A stretch of 64,000 nt of DNA from Akkermansiaceae bacterium. Its GTDB lineage: Bacteria > Verrucomicrobiota > Verrucomicrobiia > Verrucomicrobiales > DEV007. A model generated the notes under the pieces. It was given only the letters and a program-made list of their open reading frames with translations. It made no database searches and was not told the origin of the DNA. This document shows, piece after piece, positions 51,165 to 60,276 of the stretch. How positions within the stretch are numbered: the stretch's first letter is position 1; each line of letters begins with the position of its first letter. The DNA is taken from contig JACKQE010000003.1 in assembly GCA_024233005.1 (NCBI GenBank), positions 371,469-435,468 on the forward strand, given 5' to 3'. The position numbers and the translations under genes are program-made.

Positions 51165-53360
51165 TCATTTCGTCTTCATGACATAAACCCCGTCCCAGTC
51201 ATCGCCCGGAGGATTCGCCCACATGTGATGACAGCGTTGGATCATGAGCAGGGAGGGATTGGTCTCGACCCCGGGAAACAGCCCGGGCCGGTGGGGTTCG
51301 ACCTCCGCTGCCGATTCGAATCCCCTGATAGCGGCGCTCCAGTCCTGGGCGAGGTAGCGTTCCATCGCCCGCGCGAAGCGTTCCAGGCAATCCACGGTGC
51401 CCGACGGCAGGTCGGCCGTGAAACCCACCACCTCGTACATCGCCACGGGCAAGGTGCGGCCTTTGACGACCGTCTTGTCGAGATAACGGAAAGTGATGTC
51501 ATCCCGTGCCTTCATCGAAAGCCGCCGGGTTTCGCCCGTGACCATGGTATACACGCCATACGATTTGGCGCCGCTTTCACAGCGGGCGGCGAGATTCACA
51601 TTGTCGCCCATCATGGTGTAGTTGAGCTTGCGCCGGGAGCCCATGTTGCCGATGACGGCGGGACCCGAGTTCATCCCGATGCGAGTCTGCATTTCATGAA
51701 CGATCTCCGGCCAGCCCCCCTGCCGGCGCCAGACCTCGCGCAATTCGATCTGACGGAGCTGCATCTCGATGGCGGCGGCACACCCCCGGTGGGCATGATC
51801 GACGCAAGGCAAAGGAGCCCCGACCATGCCGACGATGGCGTCGCCGATGTATTTGTCGACGGTGCCCCCGTGATTCAGCAAAATGTCGCTCATCTCGGTG
51901 AGATAATCGTTCATCAGGGTGACCAACTGAGGTGGGGTGAGCTTTTCTGAAAAACTGGAGAACCCCTGGATGTCACTGAAAAAGGCGGTGATCTCGCATT
52001 CCTCCCCTCCGAGCTGCGGCTCCTCACCGGAAGCGATCATTTGGTCGACAACGGCCGGCGCGACATAGCTGCTGAACATGGACTTGACCCGGCGGCGAGC
52101 CCTCACTTCGGCAACCAAACGGTCCACGAGCGTGATGCCGTGGGTGGTCACCAAACCAAGGACAGGAAGAAAGACCGGCAACAGCAGACTGGATCGGTTG
52201 AAGACTGCCTGCCCCACCCAGACATAGCCGAGAATGAGCAGAGTGGGCACCGTCACTCCGATCCAGACGGGAGCCTTCCGCACCGCAAGCAGACTGATCC
52301 AAGCCAGCGTCAACCAGCCCGCAATTACGGGGACGCGGGGGGCACGGGTCAGGAAATCTTCACGCAGCAGGGAGTCGAGGGCCGCAGCTTGGACCTTCAC
52401 CAGGGCGGTCAGGTTTTCCAGCGGGGTCGGCCCGAAATCTGTCAACCCGGCCGCCACCTGCCCGAAAATGAGGATCCGATCCCGGACCGGAGTCGGCAGC
52501 GTCCCGGTTTCACCCGCCGCAGCCAACTCCCGGTAAAGCGTGGCGTAGTCCGCCTGGGGCAGTCGCTCCAGATTGCGGAAATTGATCGTCAGTTTCCCCG
52601 CCTCATCAATCGGGATGCTCCGGATATGGCCCTCCGGACCGGTGATGCGAAGCGCTTTTCCCAACTCCAGTTCCACGGCATCGGTCTGCAGACCCAGGCT
52701 TTGGAGTAGCGTCTGGAGAACCATGCTGGGAAAAAGATGATCTCCGAGGCGCACCACCAAGGGCAGTTCCCTGCGCACCGGGTCGACCCGGCTGGAGGGC
52801 TCCACATTGACAAACCCCGTCCAGGCGCTGACCGCGATGTCGGGGATGGGAACCAGCCCGGTGTCATTGCCTTCCACCTGCCGGATGTCTCCAATGATCT
52901 TCGTCAGCGCGGCGGTTTTGCCGATGTGATCTGCCGTGAACCGCCCTGAAGAGAACACCGAATCATCGGCGCTGGCTCCCGTGATAGCCCCGGGGAACCA
53001 CGCCAGTTCATCGGCAAAGGCCTGGTCCAGCTCCGGTTCCGACGGCTCGGAGAACAAAAAATCGAAGACCACCGCGGTCGGCCCGTGGGGGCGCAGTTTC
53101 TCCAGCATTTCCTGATGAATGCCACGCTTCCACGGCCAGCGGCCGATCTCCGCAAGGGAACGCTCTCCGATGCCGACAATCAGGATGCGGGGATCGGCCG
53201 GCCCGTCAGACGGAGCCCTGGCCTGGAATCGCCAGTCAACGGTGACATTTTCCAGCTTTTCGACGACCGGATTCGACCAAACCACCCAAAGCCCGCCCCC
53301 AAGCACCGGAGGCAGGAAGAGCGGCAGGAGCAGGCGCCATTTTTTTCTAATCCATTTCAT
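51165..53360 (-). CDS. CHASE2-domain class III adenylate/guanylate cyclase
   Basis: A 731-residue sensor cyclase. An N-terminal transmembrane helix (about 8-28) is followed by an extracytoplasmic CHASE2 domain (about 30-330; ILIVGIGERSLAEIGRWPWK and VVFDFLFSEPSEPELDQAFA). Three further helices (about 350-430) precede the cytoplasmic cyclase domain (about 470-660) with metal-binding Asp in FFSDIQGFSSFSE and YIGDAIVGM, and LNYTMMGDNVNLAARCES. It probably makes a cyclic nucleotide in response to an external signal. It is divergent from the FecR-TpsA-TpsB operon. The ATG at 53360 is preferred over an upstream TTG. Confidence 0.93.
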   Translation of the reverse strand: MKWIRKKWRLLLPLFLPPVLGGGLWVVWSNPVVEKLENVTVDWRFQARAPSDGPADPRILIVGIGERSLAEIGRWPWKRGIHQEMLEKLRPHGPTAVVFDFLFSEPSEPELDQAFADELAWFPGAITGASADDSVFSSGRFTADHIGKTAALTKIIGDIRQVEGNDTGLVPIPDIAVSAWTGFVNVEPSSRVDPVRRELPLVVRLGDHLFPSMVLQTLLQSLGLQTDAVELELGKALRITGPEGHIRSIPIDEAGKLTINFRNLERLPQADYATLYRELAAAGETGTLPTPVRDRILIFGQVAAGLTDFGPTPLENLTALVKVQAAALDSLLREDFLTRAPRVPVIAGWLTLAWISLLAVRKAPVWIGVTVPTLLILGYVWVGQAVFNRSSLLLPVFLPVLGLVTTHGITLVDRLVAEVRARRRVKSMFSSYVAPAVVDQMIASGEEPQLGGEECEITAFFSDIQGFSSFSEKLTPPQLVTLMNDYLTEMSDILLNHGGTVDKYIGDAIVGMVGAPLPCVDHAHRGCAAAIEMQLRQIELREVWRRQGGWPEIVHEMQTRIGMNSGPAVIGNMGSRRKLNYTMMGDNVNLAARCESGAKSYGVYTMVTGETRRLSMKARDDITFRYLDKTVVKGRTLPVAMYEVVGFTADLPSGTVDCLERFARAMERYLAQDWSAAIRGFESAAEVEPHRPGLFPGVETNPSLLMIQRCHHMWANPPGDDWDGVYVMKTK

Positions 53361-53378
53361 GTTGAATAACGTCCCGTT

Positions 53379-53400
53379 TTCGATTGTCAAACCAGTCGAA
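53379..53400. promoter_or_regulatory. 22-bp operator-like dyad (8-6-8)
   Basis: Arms TTCGATTG and CAGTCGAA (one mismatch) flank six bases in the cyclase/FecR gap. The 8-6-8 geometry resembles CRP/FNR-class dyads, though the half-sites are not canonical CRP sequences. Confidence 0.45.
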
Positions 53401-53406
53401 CCCCCT

Positions 53407-53425
53407 CAAATTGGGGATCAATTTG
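53407..53425. promoter_or_regulatory. 19-bp perfect dyad (7-5-7)
   Basis: CAAATTG (53407-53413) and CAATTTG (53419-53425) around GGGAT, 17 bp upstream of the fecR-like ATG. Confidence 0.5.
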
Positions 53426-53442
53426 TACCGAAGGAACCGAAA

Positions 53443-53961
53443 ATGAAAAGCACGCTGTTTTTGGTCTGCACAGGCCTCTGCCTGTTGCTGGCCCCCTTGG
53501 CCAAGGCTGAGCCCAAGTCTGGCACGGTCACGGTCGCGGTCGGCGATGTCAAGGTCACACCCGCCGGCGGGGCCGCTCAAGCGCTGAAAGCCGGGGATGT
53601 GGTGACCGTGGGCAGCAAGGTCACCACCGGTCCCCAGTCCCGGGCGGTCATCGTGATGACAGTGAAGTCGGCGATCCGGATCGCGGAAAACTCGGACGTC
53701 ACCATTGAAACCATCGACGAAGCCGCCGCCAAGCCCAAAGTGGTGCTGGACATCAAAGCTGGCAGCCTCGGGGCATTGCTCAAGCCCGGCCCGGACGCGC
53801 CGATGGATTTCCAGATCAAAACCCCCAGCGGCATCGCGGCGGCACGCGGGACTTATTATGCGGTGGCGGTGGAGAACGGTAAAGGCTATGCCCAGGTCAA
53901 GGAAGGCAAAGTCGAGATCATCCCAGCAGGACAGCCCGCGGCTGGTGGCAATGCCAACTGA
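53443..53961 (+). CDS. Exported FecR-domain protein
   Basis: A 172-residue protein. The signal peptide (MKSTLFLVCTGLCLLLAPLA, cut after AKA) precedes a FecR domain (about 28-165) with GDVKVTPAGGAAQALKAGD, VTVGSKVTTGPQSRAVIVM and FQIKTPSGIAAARGT. In iron-uptake systems FecR is a membrane-bound sigma regulator, but here there is no transmembrane helix or cytoplasmic anti-sigma part, so it is a free periplasmic or secreted FecR module. It is preceded by a fair Shine-Dalgarno (AAGGAA). The stop codon overlaps the TpsA start by 11 bp, so translation is probably coupled. Confidence 0.88.
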   Translation: MKSTLFLVCTGLCLLLAPLAKAEPKSGTVTVAVGDVKVTPAGGAAQALKAGDVVTVGSKVTTGPQSRAVIVMTVKSAIRIAENSDVTIETIDEAAAKPKVVLDIKAGSLGALLKPGPDAPMDFQIKTPSGIAAARGTYYAVAVENGKGYAQVKEGKVEIIPAGQPAAGGNAN

Positions 53962-56900
53962 CTTCCAACGCATCACCCGCCTGACCCTGGCGGTGGGGCT
54001 GGCGCTCCCGGTCTCCGGTCAGGCCAATCCCCAGGGAGAAGCCGTGCGACATGGCGCGGTCACCTTCGAGCGTGCTGATGGACAGCTCAAGGTGCTTCAG
54101 GCCACGGACAAAGCCATCATCGACTGGCAGTCCTTCTCCATCGGATCCGGTGAACTCACCCAGTTCGTCCAACCGGGATCCCGCTCGGCAGCCCTGAACC
54201 GCGTCCGGGGACCCGATGCCTCGCGAATTGACGGCGCCCTCCGGGCAAACGGCCAGCTCTATCTCCTGAACCCGGCGGGCATCATTGTCGGCCCGGGTGG
54301 AACCATTGATGCGGCAGGATTCACGGCGAGCACCCTGGATCTGCCCGATGAGGCATTCCTCGCCGGTGGCGACCTCCAGTTCCGCGGCGCCAGCCAGGCC
54401 GGGGTGGTGAATCTCGGGAGCATCACCGCTTTCGAAGGTGATGTGTTTCTCATCGCCTCCACCGTGGAGAACGCGGGCACGATCCGCGCCCCGCGGGGAA
54501 CGGCAGGCCTCGCCGCGGGCAATGACGTGCTGATCCGTCAGTCCGGCGATGAGCGCGTCTTCGTCCGCGGAGCCAGCGGCAGCCATGGCGATGGGGTGAA
54601 CAATACCGGCACCATCGAGGCCAATATTGCGGAATTGAAAGCGCACGGCGGCAATGTCTACGCCATGGCGATCCGCAACGAGGGCCGGATTGCCGCCACG
54701 GGTATCACCAAGGAGGGAGGGCAGATCTTCCTCCGCGCGCCGGGCGGCAAAATCAAGACCACTGGAACACTAAAGGCTCTTCGGAGTGACCATTCCGGAG
54801 GCCGGGCCATCGTGGACACCTCCCCCAGAGGCACCACCGAAGTGGGAGGCACGGTCGATGTTGCCGGCGAGTCTGGCAAGGGGGGCGAAGTCCAGATTCT
54901 CGGCCAGGAAATCCAGGTGATGCCGGGCGCAGTCATCATCGCCGATGGACCAGCCGGCGGTGGCAGTATTTTCATCGGTGGAGGCCCCCTCGGGCAGGAT
55001 GCGGACAAACCCAACGCGCAGAATGTCACCATCGCCCCCGGGGCCGAGATCCGGGCCAATGCCACGGGTAATGGTTCCGGAGGGCAGATCGTGGTTTTTG
55101 CCGCGGACACCCTGCGTTTCGAAGGCCATGCCTCCGCAACGGGCGGTCCTTTGGGCGGCAACGGTGGCGCTGTCGAACTGTCGGGAAAAAACCGGGTCAT
55201 CATGCCCGGCTTGCTTGGCAGTGTGGACGTGTCAGCGCCCCGAGGAACCGGCGGCTCGCTGTTGTTCGACCCCATCAATGTTTCCATCCAGTCAGGATCT
55301 GGAGGAACCATCACTGGAAGCCCGGTCAGCCTGAACACCCTCTATGCCAACGACATCGCCGCCTTTCTCCAGTCCGTCGGATCCCTGGTGATCGACACGT
55401 CCTCCGGCACAGGCACTCCGGGAGATGGTGACATCACCCTCCAAACCAACGCCAACATTTCCTGGAATTCCGGCAACCAGCTCACCTTCAATGCCAATAA
55501 CAATTTCACGATGAGCGCCTCGACCGCCATCAACTCGCTCGGCGGGGGTAACGTGACGGTGAATGCCGCGCGGGCGATCACCCTGAATACCGGCTCCGGC
55601 ATTACGACCACGACCGGATCGATCTTTCTCAATGCCAATCAGGGACCGCCGACCGAAGGCAATTTTGTGGGGATCACCCTCAATGGAGCCACCTTGAATG
55701 CCTCCGGGTCTGGAAACATCGAATTGCACGGGACCGGGGGCGACACCGGAAACTCCAATGTGGGTATTCTCCTGCAGAACCTTCTCGGCCAAATCCAGAC
55801 AACGAACGGGGACATCCTTCTCGACGGGGTCGGAGGGTCCTCCACCGGAACGGGAAATCGTGGTGTGGTCATGCAGCAGGGCAGCAGCGTGCGGGCCACC
55901 GGAAGCGGCAGTATTTTCCTCACCGGCGTCGGCGGAGCGGCCGGCAGCCAGTTCAATGACGGCATCCTCCTCAGCGATGCCTCCACGCTGGTGGAAGCCT
56001 CCACGGGATCCATCCAGCTGATGGGAACAGGAGGAGCCGGCTCCAACCACGCCGGGGTCGGCATCACCGCAGGTGCCGATGTCAGATCCACCGGGACGTC
56101 CGCCACGACCGCCACCCTCTCCATCACCGGACTGACCAATACCGTGGGAGGCAACGATACCAAAGGGGTCGCCATCGTCACCAGTGGAACGGAAATCACT
56201 TCCCATACGGCCGACATTGTCATCAATGGGAATGCCGGAAGCGGGGCCAACCTTTCCGATGGAGTTTACCTCCGGTTGGCCCAGATCAGGTCATTGGGAA
56301 GCGGCACCGACGCGGCCACGATTTCGATCACCGGGACAGGAGGCTCGGGTGCCGGCACCAAATCAGGAGTTTCCATCAGCGGAGTCGGGACCGAAGTCCG
56401 CTCGCTGGGTGGTGCGATCACGATCCAGGGAGGGGTTTCCTCCGGGAACAATAGAGGGCTCACGTTGGCGGAATTCCTGATCCAGGCGGGTTCCGGAAAC
56501 ATCCATTTGCAAGGGCAGGGCAGCGGAACCGGTCTGGCGATCGAAGCGATCGTCCCCTCGGCCACACTGGGCAACGGAAGCGAAACTTTGATTCTGAAAT
56601 CCTTGGGGGGGGACGTCACTCTCTCCAATGCGATCACCACCAACCAGCTTCAACTGCTCGATCATGGCGGTGCCGACGCGGTCGCTTTCACCCTGACGAA
56701 TGCCGCCAATGACATCAATGTGATCGCCGGAAATGGCAATGGTCCGCTCGCTGCCTTGGGAAGTCTGGATTTTTCCGACCAGGATGGCTTCACGGTCGGC
56801 AGCGTTCTCGGAGTGAACGGTATCACCGCTTCCGGGGATGTCATCCTGACTTCCATGGGGGGCACCGAGGCGGTCAACATCTCCGGCGGCATCTCTTCGG

Positions 56901-59900
56901 ACGGCGGGCTCATTGGCATTACCGGTTATGACATCGCGGCCACTCTGAGTCCCATTACCAACACCGGCAGTGGCGAGATCACTTTCGACGCCACGCGGTC
57001 GATCACCCTGAAGGACGACGCCTCGGTCACGGCCGTGGATGGTGCCATCTCCATGAATGCGAACGTCTCCTCCCTGGAGTATGGCGGGTTTTCCGGCATC
57101 GTTATCGATGGCTCCGCGGTTAGCACCTCGGGCAGTGGTGGCATTTTCCTGACAGGCGGCGGCGGCAATGCGGCGGTGAGTTCACCCACGGGTGTCGACG
57201 GCATCCTGGTGACCAATGGATCGACGATCACCTCGACCGGCACCGCGACATCGGCCGGAGACATCCTGCTCGTCGGAACAGGAGGCGCCGGGGATTTGGC
57301 CCATGCCGGCGTCCGCATCACCGGGACCGGCAGCAGCATCGGATCGATCGACGGACTCATTGAAATTTACGGTTACGGGATGGACTCCACGGTGGGTCAC
57401 GGCATCGGGGTGCTTCTGGAGAACCATGCCGTCGTGGAGTCCTCAGGGTTGGCGGAAATCATCGTCGAAGGCAGCGGTGGGGGCATCGGTTCAGGCAACA
57501 TCGGCACCTTTCTCGACAGCAATGCCGCCGTCCACAGTCTCGGCGCCGGGAATCTCACGATCACCGGCTTCGGAGGCGACGGCAATGATCAAAGCGACGG
57601 GATCCGGATGGCATCCGGCACCTCGGTCACGGTGTCCAACGGCCTGCTGACCATGAATGGCACCGCCGGACCGATCCTTGGCAAGGGCCTCGATATTTTT
57701 TCCACGGCCGGAGCGATCGGCGTCACCGGTAACGGCTCCGTCGACCTTACCGGAAGCGGCACCGGGGCTCCGGGGGTCGACCTGCAGAATGCGTCGGTCG
57801 GCGGCCCCAGCGCGAACCTCGTCAAGATTCTCGCAACCGACGGAGGGATGCTGCTGGGCAGCGAAACGACCGCTGCCAGTGACATTACCCTGCAGAGCAT
57901 GGACGGACTGCTCCAGGTGACTGCGTTGGTCACCTCGCAGGGAGGTGACCTTCTCCTCAAAGGCCCCCAGATCATCACCAACGCGGCGGTGTCCGCCGCC
58001 GCCGGTGAGCTTCAATTCGCCATCGACGATCTCGGCACTGCCACCAGCGGCTCGATCGCGATCAATGCCGGATTCACAGGGAACACGCTGCTGTTCACGG
58101 GGGGGGCCGGCCCGGGAGACCAACTCACCTTTGCCGGTCAGGCAGGTCCGGTCTCCATTCAAGCCGACACCTTGACCGACATCGAATTCCTGACTGGCTC
58201 CGCTTCCCTCAACGACCAATTCGAAGGCCCCGCCCTCGCGGCCACTTACCAATTCACCGGGTCGAACAATTTCTCCGTCGGCCCGCTCACGGTCTCCAGT
58301 TTCGAGAACGTCACCGGCGGCGCGGACGACGACGTCTTCTCCCTCATCACCAGCACGGCCTTCCTCACCGGGCTCCTTGACGGGGGCGGGGGCGTCAACG
58401 AACTCGACTACTCCTCCTACCCCACCGGAGCTGCGGTGGATCTCGCCCTCGGCACCGCCACCGGGCTGGGAGGTGGATTCGTCAACATCAGCACCTTCAA
58501 CGGATCCCCCAACATCGACACCCTGACCGGACCGGGAACCGCCTCATCCTTTGAGTTCTTCGCGTTGGATACCTTCCACATCAATGGCGGCATTGATGTC
58601 TACGACTTTGAGAATGTGATCGGAGGAGCTGGAGATGATGATTTCAAGTTCCTTGCGGGTTCCGGATTGAGCGGCTATTTGGACGGCGGCACCGACTCCA
58701 GTGGAAACCAGATCGACTACAGCCTTTTCAATGCCCCGGTGACCGTCAATCTCGGTCCGGTCCCTGGCCCTCCAGCGCCCGCCCAAGCCACTGCCACCGC
58801 TATCGCCGGAGGCGTTTCCAATGTCAGCCGGTTCATCGGCTCCACCGGCGCTACCGACACCTTCCTGGGTCCACAGGCAGGCAGCACGTTCAACATCACC
58901 GGCCCGGATGCGTTCAATGTGGGGACCTATACCGCAACCGCCTTTGAAAACCTGACGGGGGGCGGCGGGGCCGATGTCTTCAATGTCCTGCCCGCCGGAA
59001 ACTTGCGGGGCCTGGTCGACGGCGGGGGCGGCGCGAATACATTGAACTACTCCTCGCGCGGCAGCGCGGTCACCGTTGACGTCGGCGCCGGTCTCGCTCC
59101 CGGCTTTGCCGGATTCCGGAACATCGGCAAATTCATCGGCACCAGTGGAAGCGATCTCCTCATCGGAACCCCACAGAACGACATTTTCAGCATCACCGCG
59201 GACGCCGTCGGCTCGCTCAATGGAACCACCCTGTTCGAAGCCTTCGACCGGCTGGATGGGATCGCGGGGAACGATCAATTCAATTTCCTGAACCAGGCTC
59301 AAGTGGGCTCCGTCTTTGGCGGCACTGGCTCGGACCTGCTCTTCATCAATGACTCCAATTTCACCCGGGGCGGCATCTACAACATCACGGAAGGCAGCAT
59401 CACCCGGAATCCCTCCTACAACTTCAGCTCCATCGAAACCGTCCGCCTTCTGCTGGGTCCCGGCAATGACACGGTCAACACCCGGTTCACCAGCTTCGCT
59501 CAGATTCTCGATGGGGGAGGTGGCTCGAATATTCTCAACCTCAACGGCAGCCAACGGGGAGGCACGGGCCAGATCAGTCAAGGGGGGGCGGGTTCGGTCT
59601 CTTACACCAACTTCAACACCCCCGGAACCTTGCCGGACGCCGGAGGTTTGCTCCAGTTGCAGTTGGATCTGAGTCTCGGCATTCTCAGTGGCCAGCAAGC
59701 CTTGGACCCTTTCACGGTGCAGAATCTGTTCTCCAGCGGCACTCCGCAGGGAATCAATTCCCTGACCGGACTCCTGGGGGGCGCCTTCGCGGGAGCGGTG
59801 GCCGGACAGTCGGCGGTGCTGTTGATCGACGGCACGTCCTATCTTCAAGCCAATGCCTTTTCGTTGGACGGTCTCGGCTTGACCCCTTCCAACTTTATCC

Positions 59901-60268
59901 TTCAATCTCTTGGCAACCACCTTCTGGTCACGAGCCAACTCGAGCTCCTCCAGGCGTTGGAAGACCTCTCCGGCATTTTCCTGACGTATCCCGATGGTGC
60001 TTTTGGCATGGATCTCAGCGGCCAACCGGTGCCGGCTCCGCTGCAGGCTCTGCTGATGTCACACCTCCAGGCAGCCGCGGCCTTCGAACTTTCCCAGGCT
60101 CTGGGAATCCAGCTGGTGGTTCTTTTGACCCCGATTGACGGAGCCCTGACCATTGACACCAGCGGGCAGGCGCCCCCCCAGGCGATCCTGTTGATCCTGG
60201 CCGGTCATCTCACTGACACCAGCTTCGGCGAACTGTCCGCCGCCTTGGATGCCGGAACCCCCAACTGA
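53951..60268 (+). CDS. Filamentous-hemagglutinin-like TpsA adhesin
   Basis: A 2105-residue TpsA exoprotein. The signal peptide ends about residue 25 (VSGQANPQG). The TPS secretion domain (about 25-260) contains TFERADGQLKVLQATDKAII and the conserved NPAGIIVGPGG, the NPNGI-type motif, here with Ala for Asn. It is followed by a beta-helix stem with tandem repeats of about 40 residues of the form GSGNIELHGTGG... (about residues 575-880 and 1035-1230). A series of FENVTGGADDDVF-type modules (about 1430-1760) precedes a C-terminal region (about 1870-2105). It is secreted through the TpsB protein encoded 8 bp downstream and likely mediates adhesion or contact. The frame is intact despite two 8-bp G tracts. 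Confidence 0.9.
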   Translation: MPTDFQRITRLTLAVGLALPVSGQANPQGEAVRHGAVTFERADGQLKVLQATDKAIIDWQSFSIGSGELTQFVQPGSRSAALNRVRGPDASRIDGALRANGQLYLLNPAGIIVGPGGTIDAAGFTASTLDLPDEAFLAGGDLQFRGASQAGVVNLGSITAFEGDVFLIASTVENAGTIRAPRGTAGLAAGNDVLIRQSGDERVFVRGASGSHGDGVNNTGTIEANIAELKAHGGNVYAMAIRNEGRIAATGITKEGGQIFLRAPGGKIKTTGTLKALRSDHSGGRAIVDTSPRGTTEVGGTVDVAGESGKGGEVQILGQEIQVMPGAVIIADGPAGGGSIFIGGGPLGQDADKPNAQNVTIAPGAEIRANATGNGSGGQIVVFAADTLRFEGHASATGGPLGGNGGAVELSGKNRVIMPGLLGSVDVSAPRGTGGSLLFDPINVSIQSGSGGTITGSPVSLNTLYANDIAAFLQSVGSLVIDTSSGTGTPGDGDITLQTNANISWNSGNQLTFNANNNFTMSASTAINSLGGGNVTVNAARAITLNTGSGITTTTGSIFLNANQGPPTEGNFVGITLNGATLNASGSGNIELHGTGGDTGNSNVGILLQNLLGQIQTTNGDILLDGVGGSSTGTGNRGVVMQQGSSVRATGSGSIFLTGVGGAAGSQFNDGILLSDASTLVEASTGSIQLMGTGGAGSNHAGVGITAGADVRSTGTSATTATLSITGLTNTVGGNDTKGVAIVTSGTEITSHTADIVINGNAGSGANLSDGVYLRLAQIRSLGSGTDAATISITGTGGSGAGTKSGVSISGVGTEVRSLGGAITIQGGVSSGNNRGLTLAEFLIQAGSGNIHLQGQGSGTGLAIEAIVPSATLGNGSETLILKSLGGDVTLSNAITTNQLQLLDHGGADAVAFTLTNAANDINVIAGNGNGPLAALGSLDFSDQDGFTVGSVLGVNGITASGDVILTSMGGTEAVNISGGISSDGGLIGITGYDIAATLSPITNTGSGEITFDATRSITLKDDASVTAVDGAISMNANVSSLEYGGFSGIVIDGSAVSTSGSGGIFLTGGGGNAAVSSPTGVDGILVTNGSTITSTGTATSAGDILLVGTGGAGDLAHAGVRITGTGSSIGSIDGLIEIYGYGMDSTVGHGIGVLLENHAVVESSGLAEIIVEGSGGGIGSGNIGTFLDSNAAVHSLGAGNLTITGFGGDGNDQSDGIRMASGTSVTVSNGLLTMNGTAGPILGKGLDIFSTAGAIGVTGNGSVDLTGSGTGAPGVDLQNASVGGPSANLVKILATDGGMLLGSETTAASDITLQSMDGLLQVTALVTSQGGDLLLKGPQIITNAAVSAAAGELQFAIDDLGTATSGSIAINAGFTGNTLLFTGGAGPGDQLTFAGQAGPVSIQADTLTDIEFLTGSASLNDQFEGPALAATYQFTGSNNFSVGPLTVSSFENVTGGADDDVFSLITSTAFLTGLLDGGGGVNELDYSSYPTGAAVDLALGTATGLGGGFVNISTFNGSPNIDTLTGPGTASSFEFFALDTFHINGGIDVYDFENVIGGAGDDDFKFLAGSGLSGYLDGGTDSSGNQIDYSLFNAPVTVNLGPVPGPPAPAQATATAIAGGVSNVSRFIGSTGATDTFLGPQAGSTFNITGPDAFNVGTYTATAFENLTGGGGADVFNVLPAGNLRGLVDGGGGANTLNYSSRGSAVTVDVGAGLAPGFAGFRNIGKFIGTSGSDLLIGTPQNDIFSITADAVGSLNGTTLFEAFDRLDGIAGNDQFNFLNQAQVGSVFGGTGSDLLFINDSNFTRGGIYNITEGSITRNPSYNFSSIETVRLLLGPGNDTVNTRFTSFAQILDGGGGSNILNLNGSQRGGTGQISQGGAGSVSYTNFNTPGTLPDAGGLLQLQLDLSLGILSGQQALDPFTVQNLFSSGTPQGINSLTGLLGGAFAGAVAGQSAVLLIDGTSYLQANAFSLDGLGLTPSNFILQSLGNHLLVTSQLELLQALEDLSGIFLTYPDGAFGMDLSGQPVPAPLQALLMSHLQAAAAFELSQALGIQLVVLLTPIDGALTIDTSGQAPPQAILLILAGHLTDTSFGELSAALDAGTPN

Positions 60269-60276
60269 TTTTCTGC

